Origin: Oceanipulchritudo coccoides | GTDB lineage: Bacteria > Verrucomicrobiota > Verrucomicrobiia > Opitutales > Oceanipulchritudinaceae | Reading direction: 5' to 3' | DNA: 64,000 nt | Assembly: GCF_010500615.1 (NCBI RefSeq) | Contig: NZ_JAAGNX010000003.1 | Span: 248,001 to 312,000 of the forward strand | Shown: positions 36,518 through 46,521 of the stretch, piece by piece | How the letters are laid out: the number at the start of each line of letters is the position of its first letter | How positions within the stretch are numbered: position 1 is the stretch's first letter | Notes under the pieces: model-generated | Databases searched by the model: none | Seen by the model: the letters and a program-made list of their open reading frames with translations, nothing else | Told to the model about the DNA's origin: nothing | Position numbers and translations under genes: made by a program

Positions 36518-39121
36518 CTATTCCTCGGGTCCGGCCCGATAAAACTGCTTGTCCCCGGTGCGGGACTGATAGAACCGCGATATGGAGGACCCGTTTCCAG
36601 GGATTCCGGCCTCGAGGACAGTCCATGTATTCAAGTCCGTTGATTTCTCTATTTGGTATGTGACGCCCAGCACGGCGTTAAAGGTGAACTCAACCGCTGG
36701 GTAAATTTCCGCGAAGGCACCCGGGACACTGGTGTCTGAAGTTGGATCAAATCCAGACTCAACCTCAAACTTGTCCAGAAATCCGTCTCCGTCGCTGTCC
36801 TGAGAATTTGGGTTTGAGGCATAAACAACTACTTCCGTGTAGTCATCCAATCCATCTTCATCTGTATCGATTAACAATGGGTCGGAACCATGAATATTCA
36901 CTTCATCTCCATCGGACAACCCATCTTGGTCACTATCCCACCCGAGGGGATCGGTTGAATGGGTATTCAACTCCTCAGCATCCTCAAGCCCATCTCCATC
37001 CGTATCAGATTCATTCGGATTTAACCCAACAAACTCGAAGATGTAACCGTCTGCTACGAACTCGGAATTTGAGTCAGCCCAACTGGCAGTATCTGAAAGG
37101 ATGACAACATTGCTTTCAAACATCCCGCCGTCAGGTTGACCGCTATACCATCTATTGTAATTGAGTGCAGTCCCATCTCCCCAGATCCAGGAGCCCTCGG
37201 TAACAGAGTCGGTCAAGCTGATCCAGAAATTGCCACTCACTACCTGACGAAGCTGCAACACGAAATCCGTATATTCACTACCGTCTAGGAAAGAAGCGAC
37301 ACGCCCACCGCGGATATTGGCATCCGCCTCAGCCTGGGAGTAAGTTAAAGCTCCTTCAATGACATAGAAAAGGCTGTCATTGTAACTGACTTCAAAGTCA
37401 TCCGCTAAGCTGTCTCCATCGGTATCAGCAAGAGCTGGATTTGTTCGGTACAGGTTCAATTCGTCGAAATTGCTTAGATTATCCCCGTCCAGATCCTCAA
37501 GGTTGTCATTTGTACCATTCTCATCGCTATCCTCTAAAAGAGGATTTGTCAGGGTCTGGTTGATCTCCTGACCATCTGTAAGAAAGTCCCCATCTGTATC
37601 GGCTAGGGTTGGATCGGTTAAATGAGTACTTAGCTCATCGAGGTTTGTGAGCCCATCCCCATCAAAATCTTCCAGTCCATCCAGGGTGCCGTCATCATCA
37701 GAATCCTGAAGGGTTGGATCGGTAAGGAGCAGATTTACCTCGTCGCCGTCACCAATCTGGTCTCCGTCGGTGTCTTTCAGGCGAGGATCTGTTCCGTATG
37801 TATTCACTTCAACACCGGTTGTCAGCCCATCCCCATCAAAGTCCTCATCGGAATCCGCTGTGCCGTTGTTATCGGAATCCGCGAGCAGGGGATTCGTCAA
37901 TGACTTGGTCTGTTCGTCGCCGTCCGCGAGCCCATCGTCATCGGTATCTGCATCATTGGGGTCAGTCCCCAAGGCAATTTCAACGCCATCATCCAACCCG
38001 TCATCATCAGAATCACTCAGGGTTGGATCGGTCAATACGGCGGACTCAATAATATACGCCTCACGGGTAACCGTCAGGCCCGTATCAAACCATTCTCCAA
38101 TGGAGGCACCGAATCCCCCACTCACCTCGGCAACATCGGAGTTGTTAAAATCATCCGGCTGCCCAAGCGCCCAAAGTTCAAAGGTAAAAGGCTCCCCAGT
38201 GACCCATGTCCAATTGCCTTCAGTGTCTATATCGTTGGCCCCGATCCAAGCGCCTGAGATACTGTCCAAAGCACCGGCTCCGATTGATTCCATGGCAATG
38301 TCCCACTCTCCCTGACTCGTAAATGTCGCAAGGTGCCCATCATTTGCCTCTGCATCCACCTTGGCCTGACCCCATGTGAAGGACCCGACAATTAGGTTGA
38401 ATCTATTTAAACCCAATTCTGTTCGGTCATCGATCCCATCGCCGTCCGAATCGGCAAGGAGTGGATTGGTCTCATAGAGGAAAAGCTCATCAAAATCATT
38501 CAAGCCATCTCCGTCCGTATCAGGATCATTCGGGTCGGTGCCATAATTCGTTTCCTCCTCATCGTCCAGCCCGTCACCGTCGGTGTCGGGAATCGGTGGG
38601 AAGCCATTGAAGATTAACTGAACCGTTTCGGCTCCGCCAATGCCCAGTAGAATCTGAAGGTCAACATGGCCAATATACCGATTATCAAAGGTGCTTAGGA
38701 ATGGGGCGGACTCCATTACACAAATTTGATTCCCAAGACCCAGAGCTGCTGGAGTTACTGCATCTGTGAATAGAATAACAACTTTCTCACCCACATTTAT
38801 ATTAATTAGGGCGCCTAGTTCAAGATTCGGAGTCATGTAACTTATTCCGGCTGAAGCTCCATCCACCAACGGATTCCAACTGACGGATTGCAATTGCACC
38901 AATCCAGGATCATCAGGAAATGGACCCAACGGATCAGTGAACTCAAACAATGTGCCTGAGGGAACTATCCCGTAAAACCCATTAATCGGGCCACCATAGT
39001 CTCCATTGGATCCATCTGCCTGAATGATCCGCCCATACTCAAAATATACAGCGAAGCTTTGAGCGCCCAGGAGAGATGGAAGGAAGAGAATCAGAAATGA
39101 TACGAGCTTTTGTGTTTTCAT
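36518..39121 (-). CDS. secreted protein with two C-type lectin-like domains and TSP3 repeats
   Basis: An 867-residue exported protein from the ATG at 39121 (signal peptide MKTQKLVSFLILFLPSLLGA). After a PEP-CTERM-like beta domain (about 21-175) come Ca-binding thrombospondin type-3 repeats of the form D-x-DGDGLDD-x-E-E. Two C-type lectin-like domains follow, at about 241-359 (FTWGQAKVDAEANDGHLATF ... GAWIGANDIDTEGNWTW) and about 583-705 (LTYSQAEADANIRGGRVASF ... FWISLTDSVTEGSWIWGDG). TSP3 blocks separate and follow them. The end (YQIEKSTDLNTWTVL ... KQFYRAGPEE) is the tail shared with other secreted proteins here. It probably binds Ca and perhaps carbohydrate at the surface. It is a complete gene inside the island. 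Confidence 0.88.
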   Translation of the reverse strand: MKTQKLVSFLILFLPSLLGAQSFAVYFEYGRIIQADGSNGDYGGPINGFYGIVPSGTLFEFTDPLGPFPDDPGLVQLQSVSWNPLVDGASAGISYMTPNLELGALININVGEKVVILFTDAVTPAALGLGNQICVMESAPFLSTFDNRYIGHVDLQILLGIGGAETVQLIFNGFPPIPDTDGDGLDDEEETNYGTDPNDPDTDGDGLNDFDELFLYETNPLLADSDGDGIDDRTELGLNRFNLIVGSFTWGQAKVDAEANDGHLATFTSQGEWDIAMESIGAGALDSISGAWIGANDIDTEGNWTWVTGEPFTFELWALGQPDDFNNSDVAEVSGGFGASIGEWFDTGLTVTREAYIIESAVLTDPTLSDSDDDGLDDGVEIALGTDPNDADTDDDGLADGDEQTKSLTNPLLADSDNNGTADSDEDFDGDGLTTGVEVNTYGTDPRLKDTDGDQIGDGDEVNLLLTDPTLQDSDDDGTLDGLEDFDGDGLTNLDELSTHLTDPTLADTDGDFLTDGQEINQTLTNPLLEDSDENGTNDNLEDLDGDNLSNFDELNLYRTNPALADTDGDSLADDFEVSYNDSLFYVIEGALTYSQAEADANIRGGRVASFLDGSEYTDFVLQLRQVVSGNFWISLTDSVTEGSWIWGDGTALNYNRWYSGQPDGGMFESNVVILSDTASWADSNSEFVADGYIFEFVGLNPNESDTDGDGLEDAEELNTHSTDPLGWDSDQDGLSDGDEVNIHGSDPLLIDTDEDGLDDYTEVVVYASNPNSQDSDGDGFLDKFEVESGFDPTSDTSVPGAFAEIYPAVEFTFNAVLGVTYQIEKSTDLNTWTVLEAGIPGNGSSISRFYQSRTGDKQFYRAGPEE

Positions 39122-39390
39122 TGGAGATGACGAAGTGCGGTTCAACGGAATAATTGACCCGCAACCAAACATCAAGCAAATCTGTAAAAACTATTGAGCA
39201 GTTCCACGGCAATTGGCCCCTAGAAAGCCCCTAAATCGATGTCGGCTTCCAGCCATAGCATGGCAGGCAGATGGCGCCCTACCTTTGGAAATTTCTGGCC
39301 AGCCCAAGGCAGCGGGAATATACCGATTTTAGCACCGGGCCTGCCCCAATGGTTGTCCGACCCTTCACGCTATACTCCATCACAAGAATC

Positions 39391-40446
39391 ATGAGCTTCG
39401 TACCCTGGCATAACTCAGCTTCGCAAATAAGCTCAGAAGCCCTCGAGTATCCCGCCAACCCGGACGGGAACTCCTCCATGCGTGCGTTTCTGGACGAGCA
39501 GGCATTCTTCGGCATTCGAGAGTCCTATCGCCGGATGATTTATTGCTTCTCAAGCGGTGTCGTAGCCGCAAACACCGACCCACCCCTTGCTGCCCAGATT
39601 CTCCAATCGCTGAGGCCAGACCCTGCTTGCCTATTTACATATCTGGATTCGCTAGAGGAAGCCTACAGGGATGCCCAAGAGAGTTGGAAAGTTGACCCTA
39701 TTGAAACCACGCGCGCATGGCATGCAGCCCATGCGCAAGTGCTGAGAGGGCTAAACGAACTGTTCGATACTCGCAGCTCAAATGCCAATCCCGAATCATG
39801 GTATACTTTGGCCTTCTGCGCTGGCGTCCTAGCTCGTCAGCGAGGCACAGGCGGAGCCCGGTATGTCCTACAAAAATTGGCGAGGCTGCGGATACGGGTG
39901 GAATGGTATTTGTTTTCATTTGTTATTTTCCACGCACAAGAACGGGAATGGTTTAACTGGGAAACGCCCCTCCAGCGGTTTATCGGAGGCTGCTACACCG
40001 AGATTCCAACCTTACAGGCAATCATGCCCGCCCTGTTCGAGCAGATTACCACCAATATCCCAGAAGGCGTGAAACATGATCCGAACGAGAGTTTATTCAA
40101 AGGGGCCTTTTTTGCCGGGGTGGAAGCCGCTAGATCCGAGCCAGAAATTCTGGAGAATATCATACAAGAGTTGGCGAATGCCCCGGCTGAAGATACCTCT
40201 GCTGACCGGATCTGGCTGATCAAGAAGCACGCAGTCGCCACCTGCGATCCTAAGAAAGCGTATTCCCAGCTCTGGCCAGATGCCCTTGTGTCCATTTCCG
40301 AACGATTCCCGGAAATTGTGCCCGATCCTGAGAGCCCCGCCCGAGCGATGCAGCTATGGGCGACCCTTCAAGCCATAATGGATGCAGGATACTGGGCTGG
40401 GCTCTACGTGGGTCGTCCGGAGGCGTTTGAAACTTCAAAATCCTAA
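39391..40446 (+). CDS. unrecognised protein, first gene of a two-gene unit
   Basis: A 351-residue soluble, largely helical protein from the ATG at 39391 (MSFVPWHNSASQISSEALEY); longer upstream frames lack a good start. Paired segments such as FGIRESYRRMIYCFSSGVVA, WYTLAFCAGVLARQRGTGGA and LFKGAFFAGVEAARSEPEIL suggest a repeated helical unit with an AFxAGV-A-R/A motif. No known catalytic motif is seen. Its stop is 2 bp before the next gene, so the two form an operon. Nothing in the sequence identifies the process; a defence role is only suggested by its place in an island next to a restriction system. Confidence 0.75.
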   Translation: MSFVPWHNSASQISSEALEYPANPDGNSSMRAFLDEQAFFGIRESYRRMIYCFSSGVVAANTDPPLAAQILQSLRPDPACLFTYLDSLEEAYRDAQESWKVDPIETTRAWHAAHAQVLRGLNELFDTRSSNANPESWYTLAFCAGVLARQRGTGGARYVLQKLARLRIRVEWYLFSFVIFHAQEREWFNWETPLQRFIGGCYTEIPTLQAIMPALFEQITTNIPEGVKHDPNESLFKGAFFAGVEAARSEPEILENIIQELANAPAEDTSADRIWLIKKHAVATCDPKKAYSQLWPDALVSISERFPEIVPDPESPARAMQLWATLQAIMDAGYWAGLYVGRPEAFETSKS

Positions 40447-40448
40447 CC

Positions 40449-41696
40449 ATGAGCGAACCAACCGTAACTTACGCCAACGAATCCAGAATCACCGATCTTT
40501 TGCTGAGGGCAGAACGCCGATGGCTGTACATGGCCCCCGCCCTCAGTGAGGAAATTGCCAAAGCCATTGAGCATTTATGGCAAACTCTGGGATCAGACTC
40601 AGGCTCTGTCATCCTTGACGTTGATCCTGAGGTCTATCGGCTAGGTTATGGAACGCCTGGTGGATTGAAATTGCTGGAGAAAGCATCCCAACAATACGGG
40701 GCCTCCATCTGCAGACATCAGGAAGGCGTGCGCATCGGATTGGTTATCAGCGACGATAATACTCTCATCTTCACGCCGACTCCGCTCCTTATCGAGGCGG
40801 GCTCCAGTATTCCGGAACACCCAAATGCTATTGAATTGTCTGCTCTGCCAAATGACATTGCGCGCGATGTCGGCCTCGGGCCCGAAGGTGCCTGTGAGCA
40901 GACAGTCGGCCTTGATCATGTGGATCAGGAGACCATGTCGAAGACCCAATCAGATTTGGATAAAAACCCTCCAGTAAAATTTGACATTGCTCGGACAGTC
41001 AGGGTTTTCAATTCCCAACTTGAATTCGTGAACCTGGAAATAAAGGGATGCTTGCTCTCCAAGAGCACGGCAAAAATTCCTTCCGCGTTAATGGGACTTG
41101 CCGCCTCAGATGAGATGATTGCAAAGCTGACTGCTTCTTATAAATTGGTTGAGAAAAAGGATCTTATTGAAGAAAACGGAAAGTCCTTCGAGGATCGGAT
41201 TCGGCAAAAACGGAAAGTCTTGGATAAAAATTATCTACGCAATATTACGGGTTTTGGAAAAGTAATTCGACGAGACTTAAAGGAGGACTTCTTGAGAGAG
41301 GTAGCGGAACTGAAGAAGGAAATTGAGGTTTATAGAAACCGCATTAGGGATAAAATATCAGGCTACATCGAAAACAATGCGCATGACCTCACGCAAACTT
41401 TCTTCGATCCGGTTAAATCGAATATTCCAAAGGAATGGAGAGGTTCGCTCGGGAGAAATCCTAACGACAAGGATTTAAAGAGATTTCTGAAAGACCAGTT
41501 CGCTAACAGTTTTGGCAAACCAGAAAAATACACCGAGGAAATGTCCGTGAATTTACTTTTCAAAGGAGTCACTTACGAGACCCTTTCTGATGAGAATTTC
41601 ATAAAAATTGCCCAAGCCCATTTCCCCCAACTCCACCTTATGGAGGAATTTGATGCTGCCAGGGAAGTGCCTGAGCGGGAAGAATTTTTCAAGTAG
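40449..41696 (+). CDS. unrecognised protein with possible degenerate PLD-like N-terminus
   Basis: A 415-residue soluble protein, second of the pair with the gene at 39391. The first 130 residues (ITDLLLRAERRWLYMAPALS ... GVRIGLVISDDNTLIFTP) follow the order of a phospholipase D-like half-domain, with a basic/hydrophobic strand where HKD proteins carry H-x-K-x4-D, but the catalytic residues are missing. Residues about 200-330 are rich in Lys/Glu and helical (KKDLIEENGKSFEDRIRQKR, then RDLKEDFLREVAELKKEIEV), a likely coiled coil. The last part (KFLKDQF-like, LLFKGVTYETL, AQAHFPQL) is unassigned. The PLD relation is a guess from strand order. Confidence 0.75.
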   Translation: MSEPTVTYANESRITDLLLRAERRWLYMAPALSEEIAKAIEHLWQTLGSDSGSVILDVDPEVYRLGYGTPGGLKLLEKASQQYGASICRHQEGVRIGLVISDDNTLIFTPTPLLIEAGSSIPEHPNAIELSALPNDIARDVGLGPEGACEQTVGLDHVDQETMSKTQSDLDKNPPVKFDIARTVRVFNSQLEFVNLEIKGCLLSKSTAKIPSALMGLAASDEMIAKLTASYKLVEKKDLIEENGKSFEDRIRQKRKVLDKNYLRNITGFGKVIRRDLKEDFLREVAELKKEIEVYRNRIRDKISGYIENNAHDLTQTFFDPVKSNIPKEWRGSLGRNPNDKDLKRFLKDQFANSFGKPEKYTEEMSVNLLFKGVTYETLSDENFIKIAQAHFPQLHLMEEFDAAREVPEREEFFK

Positions 41697-41753
41697 AGCC
41701 GCTTTCCTTTTAGGCTAGAAAAGTCTTCAAAACCCATTAATATCCGCGACATT

Positions 41754-42158
41754 GTGAACTCAAGAACTAGCAGCAGGGACGCCTCAAACTCTTTATATGC
41801 CTATATTTTCCTGCTTATTCTGGGAGCTGTAGTCTTTCATGCATGCACCGCTGATCGTAAAGGACCGCTTAAGTCCGTCAATCTCACGAGTTGGTACTAT
41901 CTATCCGCGGACCAGGTTCTGTGGGAGCTAACGATTGACGGCCAAGGCGTCTATACCCTCAAACGGTCTGATTCATTTATCCCTCCCAAAATAATAGGCC
42001 AGGGAAGAGCCACATTTGACAGAAAGAAAGGGGTCGTCAATTTCTGGGATGGAAGTCGAAATATCGAAGGCAAGATCGGGACTATTGATGTATTTAACCG
42101 GCAAACCTTCCACTCTCTGGAGGTGTTTGGGCATACATTTACCGACAGACTTCCTTAG
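41754..42158 (+). CDS. small putative lipoprotein
   Basis: A 134-residue protein with a GTG start. An N-terminal hydrophobic helix (LYAYIFLLILGAVVFHAC, about 14-31) ends in a lipobox-like VFHAC, so export and lipidation at Cys31 are likely. The rest is strand-rich (WELTIDGQGVYTLKRSD, GQGRATFDRKKGVVNFWDG) and resembles small lipocalin-like or META-type lipoproteins without a clear match. It lies in the AT-rich stretch between the gene pair and the coiled-coil membrane protein. Confidence 0.6.
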   Translation: MNSRTSSRDASNSLYAYIFLLILGAVVFHACTADRKGPLKSVNLTSWYYLSADQVLWELTIDGQGVYTLKRSDSFIPPKIIGQGRATFDRKKGVVNFWDGSRNIEGKIGTIDVFNRQTFHSLEVFGHTFTDRLP

Positions 42159-42351
42159 CCGCTATGACATGCTCACACGCAACAAGAAGTTGGGGCTCGA
42201 GGACTCTCGTATTGGAAATCAATTAGTTAATGCGAGCAGATCACTGAACAAATCCTCAAGAACTTTTTCTGGCAATTTCAGCAATTGACTGATCTTTTAA
42301 CTACCTACTACCAATCTAGGATTCGTTCCCTCAAAAAAACTAAAATGAGAC

Positions 42352-42936
42352 ATGCTCCAATTCCTTAAAGAAACAGGAGAGTATTTATACTCGCATAGTC
42401 TTGTTACCTTCACAATAGGACTCGCTTTCCTAATCACTTCATTAATCCTAATCATAGGAAAATGGATTTGGATTAACGACGCCGCTATCAAGGCTAAAAA
42501 GAAGGCCCTCAGAGAAATCGAAGAGAGGTCCTTATTTAAAGCAAGGCAGCTTATTGTTTACGGCGACAGAATGCGTTCAACAAAAGTCTTGCATGAAAAG
42601 ATGCAGAAAGAAATTAGAGAGTATACTTACAACCTCGACCAACAGACAACAAGGCTCTACGGAAAAATCCAAGAATTAATCAAACTTAGATCGCAGAACC
42701 TAATCGATGCTGATAAATTTTGTTTTATCCTTTCCGAGTATATAAAAATCAATATGGATGTGGTTAGTCTTGAAGACGCTCTTAAACAGATTAAATCCCT
42801 ACAAGAAGACAATTTTATTGATGCTGCTGGATATAACCAAATTTCAGATATTATTGTTAAAAAATACTACTCTACTGAAATCGGGATAAAGGGACGAGTT
42901 ATGTCCCTGATCAATAAAGGCAAAAAAAAGATATAA
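42352..42936 (+). CDS. membrane-anchored coiled-coil protein
   Basis: A 194-residue protein with one N-terminal transmembrane helix (LVTFTIGLAFLITSLILIIG, about 17-36) and a long, charged helical cytosolic part (about 45-140) with heptad-like spacing (KKALREIEERSLFKARQLIV, then EKMQKEIREYTYNLDQQTTR). The base composition is clearly more AT-rich than the chromosomal genes. No family is recognised. About 190 bp without a gene precede it. Confidence 0.7.
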   Translation: MLQFLKETGEYLYSHSLVTFTIGLAFLITSLILIIGKWIWINDAAIKAKKKALREIEERSLFKARQLIVYGDRMRSTKVLHEKMQKEIREYTYNLDQQTTRLYGKIQELIKLRSQNLIDADKFCFILSEYIKINMDVVSLEDALKQIKSLQEDNFIDAAGYNQISDIIVKKYYSTEIGIKGRVMSLINKGKKKI

Positions 42937-43000
42937 TTTATGGACTTGAGATAAATATGACCTGCTCCGATTTCCTGTGTCATCTCCTTTACCCTTTTCC

Positions 43001-45319
43001 CTAGGGCGCCTCCGGGAACACTGGCTGACGAGGGACATAATCAAGCCGGTAGAATTGTGCCGGACCCTCCCCCGCCAATGGGCGGTCCATGAGCATGAGG
43101 CAATTCTCCTCAAAGAAGATCGGGGAACCAAGAGCACTCCAGTTGGTCAGGTCGGTGGAAACTTTGAGCTGATAGGTGATGCGGTGCTGTCCGTGGAAAG
43201 CAAGGAGGTCGAAGCCGCCATTGCGTTCTAGATCAAGAACCAGAGTGGAATAGGCATCGAAGGGATTTGTATCGGCCTCCCATTCCTGGAAATTGAGAAG
43301 GTTGTCACCGTCTGGATTTGCCCCCGGAAGAAGTTCCTCCGGCAGGGCTCCGTAGAGTGCTCCATAGCCGTTTATCCAAATTTCGTAAGATGGATAGAAG
43401 ACGGCGTTCTCGAGGAGGTTAATTGTTCTCAGGAAGGTCGATGTGTTCCCTGCCGGGTCCTGCACATGGAATTCCGCCTGGTAGGATCCAGGAGTGAACC
43501 AATCGATGTTTGTCGTGACCAACTCTATACTGTGGCTCAAGTCGCCAAACTCGGGCTCTGAAGCCTGAAGATCGATAAACAGGTCAATAGTTGACGGCGG
43601 GTCTGTATAGGTAAGTGTACCGGTTCCCGTAATTGAGGGAGTGCCGGAATAGACGACGCTGACAGTCCGCTCGACCGTGGTGACATTACCCGAAAGGTCG
43701 CTGACGATATATTGCAGAATGTAATCTGCCGGCACTTCCGGATTGACCGATCCGAGGACAAGCACTTCCGAGGTCAAATCGCCCTCCAAGTTATCGGATG
43801 CGGAAAAACCCGGCTCCACAAATGGGACCTGATGCAATGGCCAGTCGATTTGTGTTCCTCCGATCAGGGTGATTTCCGGTCCGATGGTATCGGTAGGATT
43901 CTCCAGTGAGAAAATGCTGAAGCGCCGATAGATAGGGGCGCCCCACTCTCCTGCGGCGTTTTGAAAGCGGATTCCCACACTGTGAGAGCCAGGTCGGAGG
44001 GTGGTTGTCCCAAGGCTGAAGTCTGGAAAAGTGGAGGCGTTTCCAGAGAAGTCAGTATTGATCGCGAGAGGTATGCCGGTTCCTCCCGGTCCTTCGTGGT
44101 CAAGGAAGTATTCAGCAGCGACAATTTTCCGCTCTGCGCTGCCAATATTGCCGGGGGTCAGAAGGTAACTTGTCAGGTTGACAGAGGTATCAATCCAGTT
44201 GTCCGGATGCAGCCCAGGCACAATGGCTGACAGGGTGAGCTGAGTGTTACCGGTCCTCTCTGCGGTCACCAGGAGGCCGAGGACGGGATCCTGATTGATA
44301 GCCAGCAGTAACCTGTCAAAAAAGGACTTTGGCGTCTCGAAAGGGCGTGGAGCAATCGTCAGCTCTTGGTTCCCGACGAATACTGTAAAGCTTTGGTCGC
44401 AAGAGTAGGAATTGCCGACCTCGATAACATGTACCTGATTCACAGGTATCTCTCTGTCCGGCTGGCCCGTTTCACTGTCCTCAATCGCCTGAATTGGTGC
44501 GTAGGGAAATAGATTATACCGGCGCATCATGGGACGGCTCCAGCGCCCAGTCTCGTCCTGGACGCGCAAGTAGACCGTGTGAGTACCCTGAGAGAGATCT
44601 GCGGGAATTGTCGCTGACGCAATCGTCACCGCGACACCATCAGTTTCGGTTAAGGCAATGGGCGTTCCGGCTCCGCGGCCGGGATCGCTATCCACAAAAT
44701 ACTCTGCCGCAACCATCGGCGGGGCAATTGGATCTCCCACCGTACCCGCATGCGTGAAGGCTCCATCATATATGGTGAAGCGTCTGAGTGCCGGTGTACT
44801 CCATCGACCAAGGCTATCCTGTACCCGGACACCAACCTCGTAGGTTCCGTCAACAAGGTTTGCATCAATGACAATATCCTCAAGATCGGCGGCTGGACCA
44901 TTTGTGGAAGCAATTGTCATAGGAATGCCAGCACCAGGTCCAGGATCGCCTCCGATGAAATATTCGGCTGCGACAACATTTGTCACTGTCGCCTCTCCAT
45001 TGCCCGGATAGGTGTAGTCACCCGGGTAGACAGTAAACCTGCGAATCAACGGTGTGCTCCAGCGTCCCAGGGAATCCATTACACGGATGTTTACATCATG
45101 CGTCCCCGCCGGGAGGGCAACCGGGACACTGATCGAACTGATCCCGCTGGAAAGCGGTCCAGTCCCTTCCAAAGTCAGCGGCGTGCCATTCCCCTCCCCT
45201 GGATCAGCGCCGATAAAATACTCCGCCTGGGTAATTACGGATTGGGCAAAGGTTAACGGTCCGATAACCACACAAAGCAGCAAAGTGAACCAATTTAACT
45301 GCCTGTTCGCAGGATTCAT
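43001..45319 (-). CDS. secreted repeat protein with AEYFxxxDPG repeats and Ig-like domain
   Basis: A 772-residue exported protein from the ATG at 45319; a GTG at 45346 overlapping the upstream stop is an alternative. After the signal peptide (FTLLLCVVIGPLTFAQ) come four copies of a unit that begins AEYF-I/V/L-x-x-DPG-x-G-x-G-x-P and ends in V-R-V-Q-D-S/E-LGRWS-x-P-x-x-RRF (about 25-520). A DUF5011/Cry22-type Ig-like domain follows (GPEITLIGGTQIDWPLHQVP ... ADYILQYIVSDLSGNVTTVE). The tail (YQLKVSTDLTNWSAL ... QFYRLDY) is the one shared by several secreted proteins here. A surface or matrix role is likely. It forms an operon with the beta-helix gene upstream. Confidence 0.85.
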   Translation of the reverse strand: MNPANRQLNWFTLLLCVVIGPLTFAQSVITQAEYFIGADPGEGNGTPLTLEGTGPLSSGISSISVPVALPAGTHDVNIRVMDSLGRWSTPLIRRFTVYPGDYTYPGNGEATVTNVVAAEYFIGGDPGPGAGIPMTIASTNGPAADLEDIVIDANLVDGTYEVGVRVQDSLGRWSTPALRRFTIYDGAFTHAGTVGDPIAPPMVAAEYFVDSDPGRGAGTPIALTETDGVAVTIASATIPADLSQGTHTVYLRVQDETGRWSRPMMRRYNLFPYAPIQAIEDSETGQPDREIPVNQVHVIEVGNSYSCDQSFTVFVGNQELTIAPRPFETPKSFFDRLLLAINQDPVLGLLVTAERTGNTQLTLSAIVPGLHPDNWIDTSVNLTSYLLTPGNIGSAERKIVAAEYFLDHEGPGGTGIPLAINTDFSGNASTFPDFSLGTTTLRPGSHSVGIRFQNAAGEWGAPIYRRFSIFSLENPTDTIGPEITLIGGTQIDWPLHQVPFVEPGFSASDNLEGDLTSEVLVLGSVNPEVPADYILQYIVSDLSGNVTTVERTVSVVYSGTPSITGTGTLTYTDPPSTIDLFIDLQASEPEFGDLSHSIELVTTNIDWFTPGSYQAEFHVQDPAGNTSTFLRTINLLENAVFYPSYEIWINGYGALYGALPEELLPGANPDGDNLLNFQEWEADTNPFDAYSTLVLDLERNGGFDLLAFHGQHRITYQLKVSTDLTNWSALGSPIFFEENCLMLMDRPLAGEGPAQFYRLDYVPRQPVFPEAP

Positions 45320-45342
45320 AATGCCCAGTTTCCGGGTAAGCT

Positions 45343-46521
45343 TCACGGTTGGCTCACGGCTTGTCCGTTGCTGAGCAGGACTTCCGTATCGACACCTTCA
45401 AGCAACACCTCCGGACCAAGATCAAAGCTGATTACAACAGGATTCTCCGTTGTCCAGCCATCAGGATCAAACCAAGCCCCACCTGTCGGTCCAATCGTAT
45501 TGCGACTACCATCCCGATTCGCATACAGGGGATTATCCGTCCCGGCATTGATACAGGGAGAGTCAGGCTGGAGGGTGCGTGGGTCGTTGTCTATAAAAAG
45601 GGGGTCGCCGGCAAGTGGGTTCTCTTGAATTACGCCGCCTGCGACTTGCGTGGAGACTTGCCAATAAAGGTTATTTGAGGCGCTGATGCCAAAGGGTTCG
45701 TAAACTCCAAAAACGAAATTATGGAAAATATTGTTTGATATATTGATGCTGGTGGAAGCTGGCGAGTATATGCCTGTAGCACGGGCGGAAGGGTATGCAT
45801 TTTGTATGTAGTTATTTGAAACCGTTGAAGTACCTGTGCTTTGAACCAAGATTGCAGGCTTGTTATAATCGGAGGTATTAAAATAAATCCGTAAAATATT
45901 ATTAATAATCGAGTATTCATTGTCGCTTCCCGATAGACTAATAGCAGGGTATGAGGCGCGATCAATCGTACAGCCGACTATGATCGCTCTGGTCCCAGTA
46001 CCAGAGAAATACAAACGGTCTGCTTCAGAATATCCCAGCCATGCTTTCTGCGCCGCCCAATTTACTGCAGATCCAACCACAATCCGGAAGGCTGTGGTCT
46101 TTTGTGCAGCACTACTGGCGGTGAAAGAACCCAATATCTCAGCTGAACTAACGGCCAATTCCCCTCCCGTCTGACTAATACTCTGGTGAGTTCCTCCTTG
46201 TATACTGACAGACGATGTGCCACTCACAGATATACCTGTTCCATCAGTGTCAATGTTTTGAATCAGGACTCCCTGCCCATCGGTCACAGAAACAAGTCCA
46301 GCAATCGTCACGATCTCCCCTGACACGGGGACGACGGTCAGGGCCTTATCAATGTTTACAGTTTGCTGATAAGTCCCCCCAAAGATGGCAATCGTATCGC
46401 CTGGGGCGGCAATGTCTACTTTGGCTTGGATTGAGGTTCCGGGGAGTACGGCATGGGTCGCGGCGCTCGCGCAGACGGAGGCAAGCGACCATGAGAGGAG
46501 AACGAGGAGTATTCGTTTCAT
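45343..46521 (-). CDS. secreted right-handed beta-helix protein
   Basis: A 392-residue exported protein with signal peptide MKRILLVLLSWSLASVCASA. The body has the opening typical of parallel beta-helix proteins (VLPGTSIQAKVDIAAPGDTI, then GGTYQQTVNIDKALTVVP) followed by coils with N-ladders (SIINNILRIYF, TVSNNYIQNAYPSARATGIY, INISNNIFHNFVFGVYE). The end has the familiar DPLFIDNDPRTLQPDSPCIN-AG motif found in polysaccharide-lyase-like right-handed beta-helices of Bacteroidetes and Verrucomicrobia. No lyase active site can be assigned. It is transcribed towards the AEYF-repeat gene, whose start is next to its stop. Confidence 0.85.
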   Translation of the reverse strand: MKRILLVLLSWSLASVCASAATHAVLPGTSIQAKVDIAAPGDTIAIFGGTYQQTVNIDKALTVVPVSGEIVTIAGLVSVTDGQGVLIQNIDTDGTGISVSGTSSVSIQGGTHQSISQTGGELAVSSAEILGSFTASSAAQKTTAFRIVVGSAVNWAAQKAWLGYSEADRLYFSGTGTRAIIVGCTIDRASYPAISLSGSDNEYSIINNILRIYFNTSDYNKPAILVQSTGTSTVSNNYIQNAYPSARATGIYSPASTSINISNNIFHNFVFGVYEPFGISASNNLYWQVSTQVAGGVIQENPLAGDPLFIDNDPRTLQPDSPCINAGTDNPLYANRDGSRNTIGPTGGAWFDPDGWTTENPVVISFDLGPEVLLEGVDTEVLLSNGQAVSQP

